In this document: piece after piece, positions 1 through 9,026 of the stretch
Layout: the number at the start of each line of letters is the position of its first letter
How positions within the stretch are numbered: the first letter of the stretch is position 1
DNA from: Paraburkholderia bryophila
GTDB taxonomy: Bacteria; Pseudomonadota; Gammaproteobacteria; Burkholderiales; Burkholderiaceae
NCBI RefSeq assembly: GCF_003269035.1
Contig: NZ_QLTK01000042.1
Location: 1-53,094 of the forward strand
DNA length: 53,094 nt
Direction: 5' to 3'
The notes under the pieces: model-generated
Database searches by the model: none
What the model saw: only the letters and a program-made list of their open reading frames with translations
Told to the model about the DNA's origin: nothing
Translations under genes and position numbers: made by a program

Positions 1-233
1 ATCTCACGCGAGTGCTGAGAATCCTGGGCTTTAAAAAGACAATGAAGGCGATGCGGCTGGTGGGTGCGTGAGAACCCCTTTAGGCCCTGAAAAAAAGCCA
101 TAAACTCGTCTGGAACGCGTTGGAGAGGCTCGCAGTCTCGTCGTCCCATTGATGGCCGAAAAGGCAACCAAACGCACTGCGGCGGTCAGCAATCATGCGT
201 CGCATTGCAATCTCATCGGGTTTCCACACAGCC
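1..233 (+). mobile_element. 3' end of an IS element (left copy)
   Basis: Positions 3-71 encode the last 22 residues of a transposase (ends ...LVGA then TGA). The segment LTRVLRILGF resembles the C-terminus of IS1182-like DDE transposases; that family call is from memory. About 160 noncoding bases follow, ending in a terminal sequence GGGTTTCCACACAGCCT near 233. Positions 147-235 match the reverse complement of 53006-53094 at 87 of 89 bases, which identifies this as one end of a repeated element. The exact boundary is uncertain by about 2 bases. The element interrupts the thiolase gene that follows. Confidence 0.75.
3..71 (+). CDS. transposase, C-terminal fragment (cut by window start)
   Basis: This is an open frame running in from outside the window and stopping with TGA at 69-71. 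Only 22 residues are visible. They contain the hydrophobic LTRVLRILGF segment followed by a basic KKTMKAMR stretch, typical of the C-terminal tail of IS1182-type transposases. It lies just inside the IS end that truncates the thiolase. The family assignment rests on this short tail only. Confidence 0.5.
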   Translation, partial: LTRVLRILGFKKTMKAMRLVGA

Positions 234-848
234 TGCTTCTTTATCGAACAGCGCGCGTTGCACGTCGAGCGGTACGATTTCGTCGTCGAAGCGCCCCGCC
301 GCTTGCGCGTCCGCCGTGCGCTGCTGACTCGTCAACGCATACTCGTCCTGGGCTTCGCGCGTAATGCCGTAGCGGCGCGAAACAACCTCGGCCGTTTCGA
401 TCATCGCCATGTAGGCGGCGGGTTGATGCGCGAGCACCGCTTCGGAGCGTGAGCGATAGCTGTTCTTGTACTTGTTCTGCGTAAGCGTGATCGACTCGAC
501 GCCGCCCGCCACCACGATCTTCGCGTCGCCGCACAAAATGCCTTGCGCGGCGCTCGCAATCGTCATCAGGCCCGACGAGCACATGCGGTCCATCGCCATG
601 CCCGGCACCGACGACGGCAACCCCGCCGCGGCGGCCGACAGCCGGCCGATGTTGTAACCCTGGGTGCCCTGCTGCGCAGCGCACCCCATCAGCACGTCGT
701 CGATCTCCGCGCCGTCGAGTTGCGCGCGCTCCAGTGCCGCACGCACCACATGGCCGCCTAACGCGGGCGCTTCGGTATCGTTGAACACGCCGCGATACGC
801 TTTGCCGATCGGTGTGCGTGCAACCGATACGATGACCGCTTCGTTCAT
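234..848 (-). pseudogene. acetyl-CoA acyltransferase (thiolase), 3' half removed by IS insertion
   Basis: The frame starts at the ATG at 848 and encodes a typical thiolase N-terminal half: the RTPIGK start region, the nucleophile motif DRMCSSG near residue 90, and VVAGGVESI. After about 205 residues (LFDKEA) it runs into the IS end and stops at 213. Thiolases are about 390-400 residues long. The missing half carries the catalytic GHP histidine and the second cysteine, so the product should be inactive. It is the last gene of the HIP operon, 37 bases after the MaoC gene. A role in the final cleavage of a ring C/D-derived 3-ketoacyl-CoA is inferred from context. Confidence 0.85.
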
Positions 849-885
849 GAGCTATTTCCTCTACGGGTTCTACTGCTACGAATGG

Positions 886-1380
886 CTACAGGTAGTAACG
901 GCTGATGGTGTCGGCCACGCAGCCGGGTTTGGACTCGCCGTCAATGTCCACGGTGACGCGAATCCACGCCTGCACGCCGCCCTCGAACGCTTCGGCGCGC
1001 AGCAACTGGCCGACGCCGCGAAGCCGCGCGCCGACGCGCACCGGCGCGGGAAAGCGGATCTTGTCGCAGCCGTAATTGACGCCGAGCCGCGCGCCGTCGA
1101 TGCGCACGATTTGCGGCAAAAAGAAATTGACCAGCGCGAGCGTGAGGAAGCCGTGCGCGATGCACGCGCCGAATGGACCGTGCCGGGCACGTTCGGCATC
1201 CACATGGACCCATTGATGATCGAGCGTTGCGTCGGCAAAACGGTCGATCCGCGTTTGATCGACTTGTAGCCACGCGCTTTCGCCAAGCACTTGCCCCACC
1301 GCCGCGATCAGTTCGCCGGGATGCGCGAACACGCGCGCGGGTTGCGGGTCGCCGCCGACCTCGGCCATGGCGCGCTCCAT
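886..1380 (-). CDS. MaoC/NodN-like acyl-CoA hydratase
   Basis: The 164-residue protein has a single hot-dog domain with the hydratase signature: FADATLDHQW then HVD, followed by GPFGACIAHGFLTL (about residues 60-95), as in NodN-like MaoC proteins. Such enzymes add water across 2-enoyl-CoA double bonds. The chosen ATG at 1380 shares its A with the TGA of the upstream SDR (TGATG), indicating translational coupling; an ATG 15 bases further in is a possible alternative. Its place among the HIP genes suggests it hydrates an intermediate of steroid ring C/D or propionyl side-chain breakdown. The exact substrate cannot be read from the sequence. Confidence 0.82.
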   Translation of the reverse strand: MERAMAEVGGDPQPARVFAHPGELIAAVGQVLGESAWLQVDQTRIDRFADATLDHQWVHVDAERARHGPFGACIAHGFLTLALVNFFLPQIVRIDGARLGVNYGCDKIRFPAPVRVGARLRGVGQLLRAEAFEGGVQAWIRVTVDIDGESKPGCVADTISRYYL

Positions 1381-2183
1381 CACGCGTGCTGGCTGCTGAC
1401 CGACAGCACTTCGCCGGTCATGTACGACGCGTAGTCGCTTGCGAGAAAGACCATCACGTTCGCCACCTCCCACACTTCGGCGGCGCGTCCGAATGCTTCA
1501 CGCGACGCCAGTTGATCGAGCAGGTCGGCCGAAGCCGACTTCTTCAGAAAATCGTGCAACGCAATACTCGGTGCCACTGCGTTGATGCGCACGCCGTACG
1601 GCGCGGCCTCGAGTGCCGCGCAGCGCGTCAACGCCATGACCCCGGCCTTCGCCGCCGCGTAATGCGCCTGTTCCGCCTGCGCGCGCCAGCCGAGCACCGA
1701 CGCGTTGTTGACGATCACGCCATGGCCGCGCTGCTGCATGTGCGGCAACATCGCCCGCGTCATCCGGAACGTGCCGGTGAGGCTAATGTCGATCACGCGC
1801 GACCATTCGGCATCGTCCATTTCGACGATGCGGCGCGCGCCGCCGAGCCCGGCGTTGTTGATCAGCACGTCGACGCCCGCCAGCTTGTCCTCGGCCTCGG
1901 CCACCAGCGCGCGCACATCCTCTTCCACCGAGACGTTGCACAGGCGCCCGTAAATGGCCTGCAATCCGGTTTCGGCGCGCAGCGTCTCGACCGCTTGCGC
2001 CAGCCGCCGTTCGTGGATGTCGGAGATAAACAGCGCACGGCAGCCCTCTTCCGCCGAGCGCTTCGCGGCGGCGAAGCCGATGCCCACGCCGGCGGCGGCG
2101 GTAATCAGCACCGACTTGCCCGCCAACAACTGATGACCCGGCACATACGCGGGCGCGCTGCGCACCGTTTGAGACTCGTTCAT
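1380..2183 (-). CDS. ipdF: SDR-family dehydrogenase, IpdF-like
   Basis: The 267-residue short-chain dehydrogenase has a nucleotide-binding stretch ITAAAGVGIG (about residues 27-36), NNAG near 110, the catalytic serine in NNASVLGWRAQ and the YAAAK motif near 175. The NASVLGWRAQ and SPSIA-like segments and the ending SSQHA resemble, from memory, the actinobacterial 5-hydroxy-HIP-CoA dehydrogenase IpdF of steroid ring C/D degradation. It sits between fadE30 and the MaoC gene, as expected for that pathway. The glycine motif is TAAAGVGIG rather than the classical TGxxxGxG. Confidence 0.72.
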   Translation of the reverse strand: MNESQTVRSAPAYVPGHQLLAGKSVLITAAAGVGIGFAAAKRSAEEGCRALFISDIHERRLAQAVETLRAETGLQAIYGRLCNVSVEEDVRALVAEAEDKLAGVDVLINNAGLGGARRIVEMDDAEWSRVIDISLTGTFRMTRAMLPHMQQRGHGVIVNNASVLGWRAQAEQAHYAAAKAGVMALTRCAALEAAPYGVRINAVAPSIALHDFLKKSASADLLDQLASREAFGRAAEVWEVANVMVFLASDYASYMTGEVLSVSSQHA

Positions 2184-3391
2184 AGCGTTCCTCTGGGTTC
2201 TTTCGGCATGCCGAGCCCGCGCTCGGCCATGATGTTGAGCTGGATTTCGTTGGTGCCCGCGTAGATCGTGTCGGCGCGCGAGAACAGGAAAACGCCTTGC
2301 AGACGGCTGCGTTTTGCGTCGTCGGCGGCGAGCACGTTCGCGTTCGGCCCGAGCACGTCCATGGCCAGCTGGCCGAGTTCGCGGTGCCAGTTGGACCAGT
2401 AGTACTTGTAGATCAGCGCCTCGCGGCCCAATGCGCTGGCGGCGGCCGCGTTTGCCGTGTTGGCATCGTCGGCGCCGGCCAGCATGCGCAGCGCGTTGTA
2501 GCGCATCACGCGCAAGCCCGCCCACGCCCGCGCGATCCGCTGCCCGATCACGGGATCGTGCGCAACGCCCGTCTCGTGAGCGGCGTCGATCACCCAGTCG
2601 AGTTCGCGGATGAACTGCATCTGCTGGCCGAGCGTGGACATGCCGCGTTCGAAACCGAGCAAGGTCATCGCAATGCGCCAACCGTCGCCCGGAGCGCCGA
2701 CGAGATCGTCTGCAGCGGCGAGTGCGCCGTCGAAGAACACCTCGTTGAATTCCGCGCCGCCGTTCATCTGCCGGATCGGGCGGATCTCGACACCGGGTTG
2801 ATCGAGCGGCAGCAGCAGGAAGGAAAGACCGCGATTGCCGCGCGAATCAGGATCGGTACGCGCAACGACGAAGATCCAGTCGGAATCGTGCGCGAGCGAG
2901 GTCCAGACTTTCTGGCCATGAATGCGCCAGTTGCCCTGGTCGTCGCGAACCGCGCGAGTGCGGATGTTCGCGAGATCGGAGCCCGCGCCGGGTTCCGAAT
3001 AACCCTGACACCAGAACTGCGTGCCGTTCAGGATACCGGGCAGGAAACGCTTGCGCTGATCGTCGGTGCCGCAGGCAATCAGCGTCGGGCCGAGCAGGCC
3101 TTCGCCGATATGTCCCATGCGGCCGGGGCCGCCGGCGCGCGCGTATTCCTCGTGGAAAATCACCTGCTGCGCGACCGTGAAGGCGCGGCCGCCTTCGCTC
3201 GAGGGCCAGCCCAGTCCCGTCCAGCCGCCGTCCGCCAGTTCGCGTTCCCATTGCTTGCGCAGCGCCGGATAGGCGTCTTCGTCGCCGGGACCACCTCGGT
3301 ATTTCAGGCACGCGAATTGGCCCGTCAGATGCGTGCGCATCCAGTCGGCGACTTCGACGCGCAAGCGCTCGTAGTGTGTTTCGCTATTCAT
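2180..3391 (-). CDS. fadE30: acyl-CoA dehydrogenase FadE30-like
   Basis: The 403-residue acyl-CoA dehydrogenase has the FAD-side motif WCQGYSEPGAGSDLA (about 130-145), GQKVWTS, the central NEVFFD and the C-terminal DTIYAGTNEIQ near 385. These and the PGDGWRIAMTLLGFERG region match what I recall of FadE30, which dehydrogenates the CoA ester of the HIP propionyl side chain. The start at 3391 shares one base with the stop of the upstream FadE gene (TGATG), and its end overlaps the start of the ipdF-like gene by four bases (ATGA). A longer upstream reading frame exists but would run far into the preceding gene. Confidence 0.82.
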   Translation of the reverse strand: MNSETHYERLRVEVADWMRTHLTGQFACLKYRGGPGDEDAYPALRKQWERELADGGWTGLGWPSSEGGRAFTVAQQVIFHEEYARAGGPGRMGHIGEGLLGPTLIACGTDDQRKRFLPGILNGTQFWCQGYSEPGAGSDLANIRTRAVRDDQGNWRIHGQKVWTSLAHDSDWIFVVARTDPDSRGNRGLSFLLLPLDQPGVEIRPIRQMNGGAEFNEVFFDGALAAADDLVGAPGDGWRIAMTLLGFERGMSTLGQQMQFIRELDWVIDAAHETGVAHDPVIGQRIARAWAGLRVMRYNALRMLAGADDANTANAAAASALGREALIYKYYWSNWHRELGQLAMDVLGPNANVLAADDAKRSRLQGVFLFSRADTIYAGTNEIQLNIMAERGLGMPKEPRGTL

Positions 3392-4641
3392 CACAGCACT
3401 CCCGCAAGCACGTTTTGCGCGTGGTCGCCGTGCGCGTCGGCAGGTGCCCCGGACTGCGGATCGCGGCGATCCACGAGTCGTTGCGCGATCCACGACAACA
3501 TTTGCGAACTCGTGCCGAATAGCGCGCTCGACGCCTGAGCCCGTTTGAAATACAACTGCGGGTCGTATTCCCAGGTGAAACCGACCCCGCCGTGCAACTG
3601 GATCGCTTCCTGCGCGCAGAAGCGGAACGCGTCGTTGGCGGTCGCTTTGGCTGCGGCAACATCCGCGAAGACATCCGCGTCAAGTGATGCAGCGGAGCTC
3701 GCCTGATCCCACGCTTGCGCCGCACCTAGAACGACAGAACGGCTGGCTTCGATCTCGACCAGCATCTGCGCGCAGCGGTGTTTGACGGCCTGAAACGATG
3801 CGATCGCGCGGCCGAATTGCACACGATCCGCGGTGTAGGCCAGCGTGAGATCGAGGCATTGCTGTGCGCCGCCGACCTGTTCGGCGGCGAGCGCCAGCGC
3901 GGCGAACCAGGCAGTGTGCGAGAGCACGCGTTCGGCTTCGCGGCCACGAGCCAGAACGGCGGAACGCGGCAGTTCGACGTCATGCAGGTCGAGCCGCGCG
4001 AGGGGACGCGTCGCATCGAGCGTGACGAGCGGCGTGCGCGTCAGCCCCACGATGTCCACGCCACGCAGCTCGAACAGCGCGAGCGTCTGGGCTTCGTTGG
4101 CAACCCGCGCCGGCACCAGTAGCAGTTCGGCGCTCGCGCCATCGATCACCTGATCGAGTGTGCCGGACAGACGGTAACCGCCGCCGGTTTCTTCCGCGTG
4201 CAGCGGGGCCGTGCGCGCATCGAAGTCGAATCCGGAACCCGCCGAAACCGGCAACGCGAGCGTGGCGCTCAATTCACCGCTCGCGATCCGTGCGAGGTGC
4301 TCACGCGCTGCCTCTGCATCGCCCACGCCGTGGCCCAGCATCGCCAACGCCGTCGCCGCCAGACAGACGGTGCCGAAGTACGGCACGCACGCGAGCCGCC
4401 GGCCCAGTTGCTCCATCAGCAGCACCAGTTCCGTCGCGCCCAGACCGGCGCCGCCCGCGTCTTCCGGCACTGTGAGCGCGCACCAGCCGAGTTCGCCCGC
4501 GATCGTGCGCCACAGCGCCTCATCACGACCCGCGCCCTGTTCGATCGCCTGCCGCACCGCTGCCGACGCGCTGTGCTCGGCTAGCACCTCGGCCGCCGCG
4601 TCGCGAATCATGATCTGTTCTTCGGAAAGAGCGAGGTTCAT
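3391..4641 (-). CDS. acyl-CoA dehydrogenase, FadE33-like partner subunit
   Basis: The 416-residue acyl-CoA dehydrogenase family protein has an N-terminal helical domain, the RVQFGRAIASFQAVKH motif (about 280-295) and QLHGGVGFTWEYD near 360. It lacks the EPGAGSD loop seen in FadE30, which is common for the second subunit of heteromeric steroid FadEs. The gene starts at the ATG at 4641, just after the SDR stop, and overlaps fadE30 by one base, so the two products may form an alpha2beta2 enzyme. FadE33 or another FadE number cannot be settled by eye. Confidence 0.78.
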   Translation of the reverse strand: MNLALSEEQIMIRDAAAEVLAEHSASAAVRQAIEQGAGRDEALWRTIAGELGWCALTVPEDAGGAGLGATELVLLMEQLGRRLACVPYFGTVCLAATALAMLGHGVGDAEAAREHLARIASGELSATLALPVSAGSGFDFDARTAPLHAEETGGGYRLSGTLDQVIDGASAELLLVPARVANEAQTLALFELRGVDIVGLTRTPLVTLDATRPLARLDLHDVELPRSAVLARGREAERVLSHTAWFAALALAAEQVGGAQQCLDLTLAYTADRVQFGRAIASFQAVKHRCAQMLVEIEASRSVVLGAAQAWDQASSAASLDADVFADVAAAKATANDAFRFCAQEAIQLHGGVGFTWEYDPQLYFKRAQASSALFGTSSQMLSWIAQRLVDRRDPQSGAPADAHGDHAQNVLAGVL

Positions 4642-4645
4642 CGCA

Positions 4646-5521
4646 TCAGCTTCCGTAGACGCGCTGTGCGGGCTCGCGCTGCGCGACCAGCGCGGCGACC
4701 GCGCCGCCGATTTGCGCGACGTTCCAGCGCGCGCCGTTGTCGATGCTCGGGCCGGTGCGCCAACCTTCGGCCACCGCGATCATGCCGCCCGCGGCCTCGA
4801 ACACCTGGCCGGTCACCTCGCGCGACGCGGCGCTGCCGAGCCACACCACCAACGGCGCGACGTTGGCGGGATCGAAGTAGTCGAAGCCATCAGCGGGCTT
4901 CTTCATCATGTCGGCGAACACGCCTTCGGTCATCGACGTGCGCGCGGCCGGCGCCAGCGCGTTCACGCGAACACCGTAGCGTTGCAGCTCGGCGGCCTGC
5001 ATCAGCGTAAGCGCCGCGATGGCGGCCTTGGCCGCGCCATAGTTCGCCTGTCCGATCGAGCCTTGCAAGCCCGCGCCGGAACTCGTGTTGACGATCCGCG
5101 CGTCTACCTCGGCGCCCGCCTTCGACGCCTCGCGCCATTCGCGCGCCAGCAACTGCGCCATGCAGAAATGGCCACGCAGATGGACGCGCATCACGTCGTC
5201 CCAATCGGTTTCGCTCATGCTGGCGAACATCCGGTCGCGGCAAATGCCCGCGTTGTTCACCAGCACATGAATCTCGCCGAACGCCCCGTGCGCGGCATCG
5301 ACAATCCGTTGCGCGGTATCCATGCGCGTAATGTCGTCCGCGTTGGCGAGCGCGCGTCCGCCTGCCCGCGCGATCTCGTCGCAGACCGCTTGCGCGGCGT
5401 CCTCGCGAATATCGTTGACCACTACCGCCGCGCCTTCGGCGGCATACGCCAGTGCATATTCGCGGCCCAAGCCGCCTCCCGCGCCGGTGATAATCACCGT
5501 GCGGCCGTTGCAGATTCCCAT
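4646..5521 (-). CDS. SDR-family dehydrogenase (17beta-HSD4-like, HIP cluster)
   Basis: The 291-residue protein has the Rossmann motif TGAGGGLGREYALAYA (about 12-27), VNNAG near 92, serine in NTSSGAGLQG and YGAAK near 163. The GGGLGREYAL start and the extended C-terminus place it with the multifunctional-enzyme/HSD17B4-type SDRs, which oxidise 3-hydroxyacyl-CoA. Similar SDRs accompany the ipdABC-echA20 genes of actinobacteria. It lies 38 bases after fadA6 and 4 bases before the FadE33-like gene. I chose the ATG at 5521 because upstream extension would overlap fadA6 and add residues foreign to the family. Confidence 0.8.
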   Translation of the reverse strand: MGICNGRTVIITGAGGGLGREYALAYAAEGAAVVVNDIREDAAQAVCDEIARAGGRALANADDITRMDTAQRIVDAAHGAFGEIHVLVNNAGICRDRMFASMSETDWDDVMRVHLRGHFCMAQLLAREWREASKAGAEVDARIVNTSSGAGLQGSIGQANYGAAKAAIAALTLMQAAELQRYGVRVNALAPAARTSMTEGVFADMMKKPADGFDYFDPANVAPLVVWLGSAASREVTGQVFEAAGGMIAVAEGWRTGPSIDNGARWNVAQIGGAVAALVAQREPAQRVYGS

Positions 5522-5559
5522 GCTTGATCCTCGTAGACAGTGATGTGCCTGGTTCCCGC

Positions 5560-6711
5560 TTACAGGCGCTCGATAATCGTGACGTTGGCGAGGCCGCCGC
5601 CTTCGCACATGGTTTGCAGGCCATAGCGGCCCTGCGTGCGTTCGAGTTCATGCAGCAGACTGGTCATCAGCCGCGCCCCCGTTGCGCCGAGCGGATGACC
5701 CAGCGCGATCGCGCCGCCATTCGGATTGGTGCGTTCGTGCGGATAACGCATTTCGGCGAGCCAGGCCAGCGCGACCGACGCAAACGCCTCGTTGAGTTCG
5801 ACCACATCGATATCGTCCAGCGTCAGGCCCGCTTTTTTCAGCGCATGACGGGTCGCGGGAATCGGCGCGGTGAGCATCCACAGCGGATCGTCGCCGAGCA
5901 CGCTCAGGTGATGAATCCGGGCACGCGGCGTCAGGCCGTAACGCTTGAGCGCGTCTTCGGAAACGATCAGCAATGCGGCGGCCGCATCGCACGTCTGGCT
6001 GGAAACGGCGGCCGTCAGCGCGCCACCGGGCATCAGCGGTTCGAGCGATGCCATTTTCGCGAGCGTGGTGTCCTTGCGCGGCGTTTCGTCATGCACGACG
6101 CCCGCGAACGGCGCGATTTCACGTGCGAAATAGCCGCCCTCGATCGCCGCCAGCGCACGCCGGTGACTTTCGAGCGCGTACCGTTCCATGGCCTCGCGCG
6201 ACAGATTCCAGTGATCCGCGATCCGCTGCGCCGCATGAAACTGCGAGACCGGCGCGTCGCCGAACCGCGCGCGCCAGCCGATGCTGCCGGAGAACGGATC
6301 GCTGAAACCGAGCGGCACGGCCGCCGTCATCGCCGAAGAAATCGGAATCTGCGTCATGGTCTGCACGCCACCCGCGACCACCACGTCCTGCGTGCCGCTC
6401 ATCACCGCCTGCGCGGCGAAATGCACGGCCTGTTGCGACGATCCGCACTGCCGGTCCACCGTCACGCCCGGCACCGTCAGCGGCAGACCGGCGGCAAGCC
6501 AGCAGGTGCGCGCGATATTGCCCGCCAGCGGCCCGATCGTATCGACGCAGCCGAACACCACGTCGTCGTAGTCGTCGGCGGGAATCGCGTTGCGCGCCAC
6601 CAGTTCGCGCAGCACGAAGCCGCCGAGGTCCGCGGCGTGCACCTGTGCAAGGCCGCCTTTGCGGCGGCCGGTCGGCGTGCGCAGCGCGTCGACGATATAA
6701 GCCTGTCTCAT
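5560..6711 (-). CDS. fadA6: thiolase FadA6-like
   Basis: The 383-residue complete thiolase has nucleophile cysteine in DRQCGSSQQ (about 90), a GGVQTMTQIPISSAM segment, NEAFA, NGGAIALGHPLGATG (about 335-350) and the second cysteine in MCEGGG near 370. The whole pattern closely matches FadA6 of the HIP pathway as I remember it. FadA6 cleaves a 3-ketoacyl-CoA formed late in ring C/D degradation. The ATG at 6711 shares a base with the TGA of the upstream acyl-CoA dehydrogenase (GTGATG); a GTG one codon earlier is an alternative start. Confidence 0.88.
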   Translation of the reverse strand: MRQAYIVDALRTPTGRRKGGLAQVHAADLGGFVLRELVARNAIPADDYDDVVFGCVDTIGPLAGNIARTCWLAAGLPLTVPGVTVDRQCGSSQQAVHFAAQAVMSGTQDVVVAGGVQTMTQIPISSAMTAAVPLGFSDPFSGSIGWRARFGDAPVSQFHAAQRIADHWNLSREAMERYALESHRRALAAIEGGYFAREIAPFAGVVHDETPRKDTTLAKMASLEPLMPGGALTAAVSSQTCDAAAALLIVSEDALKRYGLTPRARIHHLSVLGDDPLWMLTAPIPATRHALKKAGLTLDDIDVVELNEAFASVALAWLAEMRYPHERTNPNGGAIALGHPLGATGARLMTSLLHELERTQGRYGLQTMCEGGGLANVTIIERL

Positions 6712-7772
6712 CACGACTCCAGTTCGAAAGTACGGGCCGGCCCGATCGGTGCGCGATCCTCGATCAGCGCAGCGGCGACGCGAGCCTTGTGAAACGTCGT
6801 GTCGCCCCAGCTATTCGCGAGCGCCCAGATGCGTTTCATGAAAATTTGCAGATCGAGTTCCCACGTGTAGCCGATCGCGCCATGTACCTGCATGGCGTGG
6901 CGCGCGGCGAGCTGCGCGGCGGCGGTGGCCGCGAGCTTCGCGTGAGAAACGTACAGCGCGCGTTGCGGGTCGTTGTCGGCAATCGCGTACGCCGCGCGAT
7001 ACACCACCGGCCGCGCGAACTCGTAGCGAATCGCGACGTCGGCGAGCAGATGCTTGAGCGCCTGATACGAGCCGATCGGCTTGCCGAACTGCTTGCGCTG
7101 CGCGCTATAGTCGATCGCGACGTCGAGCACGCGCTGCGTCAGGCCGAGCAATTGCGCGGCGACGGCGAACGCGCCGCGATCCAGCGCGCCGGCCAGCAGC
7201 GGCGCGGCCGTTTCGCGCGAGGCCACTCGCGTCGCGTCACAAGGCGTCCATTCGACTTCGAACAAACGCCGCGAAGGATCGACGCTTTCCACCGCGTTCA
7301 GGCGGCACGCATGCGGCGTGAGCCAATGCAATTCACCGCCGTGCTCGGCCAGCAAAACCTGCGCGACGTGCGCGTCGGCGACATACGGATTCACCGGATG
7401 CGCAATCGCCACCCGCGCCGAGCCCGCCGCGATATCGCGCAACAACGCGTCGCGCGCTTCGCTCGCGGGTAGACCGGCGAGCAGGCCCACGGCCACCAGC
7501 GCCGTATCGAGCAGGGGCTCGGGTCCGGCGAAGTAACCGTAGGTCTGCGCGAGCAGCGACCATTCCACTTCGCCGAGACCGAGGCCGTCGTGAGTCTCGG
7601 GCACCGACACCGCCGTCAAGCCTTGCGCGGCGATCATCTGCCACAGCGCGTCCGAGCGACCCGTCGGCGTGTGCCACAACTCGCGGATCAGTTCTGGCGT
7701 CATCTCCGTCATGAGAAAACGCCGGACACTGCTTTCCAGCGCTTCCTGATCCTCGTTGAATACGAAATCCAT
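6711..7772 (-). CDS. fadE32: acyl-CoA dehydrogenase, FadE32-like subunit
   Basis: The 353-residue acyl-CoA dehydrogenase family protein starts MDFVFNEDQEAL and carries SAQRKQFGKPIGSYQALKH (about 225-243) and QVHGAIGYTWELD near 298. It is shorter than a classical dehydrogenase and lacks the EPxxGSD loop, like the small partner subunits FadE32/FadE33 that pair with FadE31 after ring opening. It is read directly after the FadE31 gene (72-base gap) and is coupled to fadA6. Whether it corresponds to FadE32 or FadE33 is uncertain. Confidence 0.72.
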   Translation of the reverse strand: MDFVFNEDQEALESSVRRFLMTEMTPELIRELWHTPTGRSDALWQMIAAQGLTAVSVPETHDGLGLGEVEWSLLAQTYGYFAGPEPLLDTALVAVGLLAGLPASEARDALLRDIAAGSARVAIAHPVNPYVADAHVAQVLLAEHGGELHWLTPHACRLNAVESVDPSRRLFEVEWTPCDATRVASRETAAPLLAGALDRGAFAVAAQLLGLTQRVLDVAIDYSAQRKQFGKPIGSYQALKHLLADVAIRYEFARPVVYRAAYAIADNDPQRALYVSHAKLAATAAAQLAARHAMQVHGAIGYTWELDLQIFMKRIWALANSWGDTTFHKARVAAALIEDRAPIGPARTFELES

Positions 7773-7844
7773 AGTTCCTCGCTCAATCCTTTAAGCGCCC
7801 GCAAGCGGGCTCGTTGCGGCGGCCGGCGGCGCTTCGCACCGGCA

Positions 7845-9026
7845 TCACGAGCGCGGCATGCCCAGCATCCGTTCAGCGACGATGTTCCGCTGGATCTCGT
7901 TGGTGCCCGCGTAAATCGGCCCGGCCTGCGCGAACAGAAAGCCGTCGAGCCAGTTGCCGAGCGCGGCATGCTGCTCGCGCGTTTGCGGCACCACCTCGGC
8001 GCGCGCGCCGAGAATGTCGAGCGCGGTCTGATGCATGCGCAGATCGAGTTCGGACCAGAACACCTTGTTGGTGCTCGACTCCGCGCCGATATGGCCGCCC
8101 TTCTGCAGACGGCTGGCGGTGGCATAGGTCGACAGCGCGTACGCCTGCGCGTCCATCCATGCGGCGCTCACGCGCTCGCGCAAGGTGGGATCGCGGTCGG
8201 CCTCGGCGCGATGTGCGAGGTACAGATCGCGCAACGCTTCGGCGGTGCGCTGAAAACGTGCGGGCGAACGCAGCATCAGGCCGCGTTCGAAGCCGGCGGT
8301 TGCCATCGCCACTTGCCAGCCCATGCCTTCGCCCGCCAGACGGTTGTCGACCGGCACGCGCACGTCGTCGAAAAAGATTTCCGCGAAACCCGTGTGGCCG
8401 TTCAACTGCCGGATCGGCCGCACGGTGATGCCGGGTGTCGACAGCGGCACCATCAGGAAAGTCAGCCCGTGGTGGCGGGTGGATTGCGCGTCGCTGCGAA
8501 ACAGGCCGAACAGCCAGTCGGCCCAGACCGCGCGCGTCGACCAGATTTTCTGGCCGTTGAGGATGTATTCGTTGCCCGCGCCACCCTCGGTACGGATCGC
8601 GCTCGCGCGAATCGCGGCCATATCCGAGCCCGCGTTCGGCTCGGACCAGCCTTGCGCCCACACATGCTCGCCGGCGGCCATGGCCGGCAGAAAGCGAGCT
8701 TTCTGCTCGGGTGTGCCGAAATCCATCAACGTAGGACCGAGCAGGAAAATGCCGTTCTGATTCACACGCATCGGTGCATCGGCGCGCCAGTATTCTTCTT
8801 CGAAGATCAGCCACTCGATCAGATCGCAGCCGCGTCCGCCCAGTTCGCGCGGCCACGTCACCATGCTCCAGCGGCCCGAATGCAGCGTGCGTTCCCACGC
8901 GCGGTGCGCGGCGAAACCGGCTTCGGTGTCGAAGCTCGGCAGCGGCTCGCGCGGCACGTGCGCGGCGAGCCAGTCGCGAATCTCCGCGCGAAACGCGCGT
9001 TGCGCCGGCGTGTAGTCGAGCTTCAT
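7845..9026 (-). CDS. fadE31: acyl-CoA dehydrogenase FadE31-like
   Basis: The 393-residue acyl-CoA dehydrogenase has WAQGWSEPNAGSDMA (about 125-140), GQKIWSTRA, RHHGLTFLM, SSTNKVFWSELDLRMHQ and the ending PIYAGTNEIQRNIVAERMLG. The RHHGLT, SPARF and VFWS-LD--LHQTALDILGA segments match my recollection of FadE31, one half of the heteromeric dehydrogenase acting after ring C/D hydrolysis. The start ATG at 9026 overlaps the stop of echA20 by four bases (ATGA), showing tight coupling. Confidence 0.85.
   Translation of the reverse strand: MKLDYTPAQRAFRAEIRDWLAAHVPREPLPSFDTEAGFAAHRAWERTLHSGRWSMVTWPRELGGRGCDLIEWLIFEEEYWRADAPMRVNQNGIFLLGPTLMDFGTPEQKARFLPAMAAGEHVWAQGWSEPNAGSDMAAIRASAIRTEGGAGNEYILNGQKIWSTRAVWADWLFGLFRSDAQSTRHHGLTFLMVPLSTPGITVRPIRQLNGHTGFAEIFFDDVRVPVDNRLAGEGMGWQVAMATAGFERGLMLRSPARFQRTAEALRDLYLAHRAEADRDPTLRERVSAAWMDAQAYALSTYATASRLQKGGHIGAESSTNKVFWSELDLRMHQTALDILGARAEVVPQTREQHAALGNWLDGFLFAQAGPIYAGTNEIQRNIVAERMLGMPRS

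Noticed and set aside
149..364. Open frame of 71 codons across the left IS junction
   Set aside because: It spans IS end and thiolase antisense sequence, so it is a chance frame.
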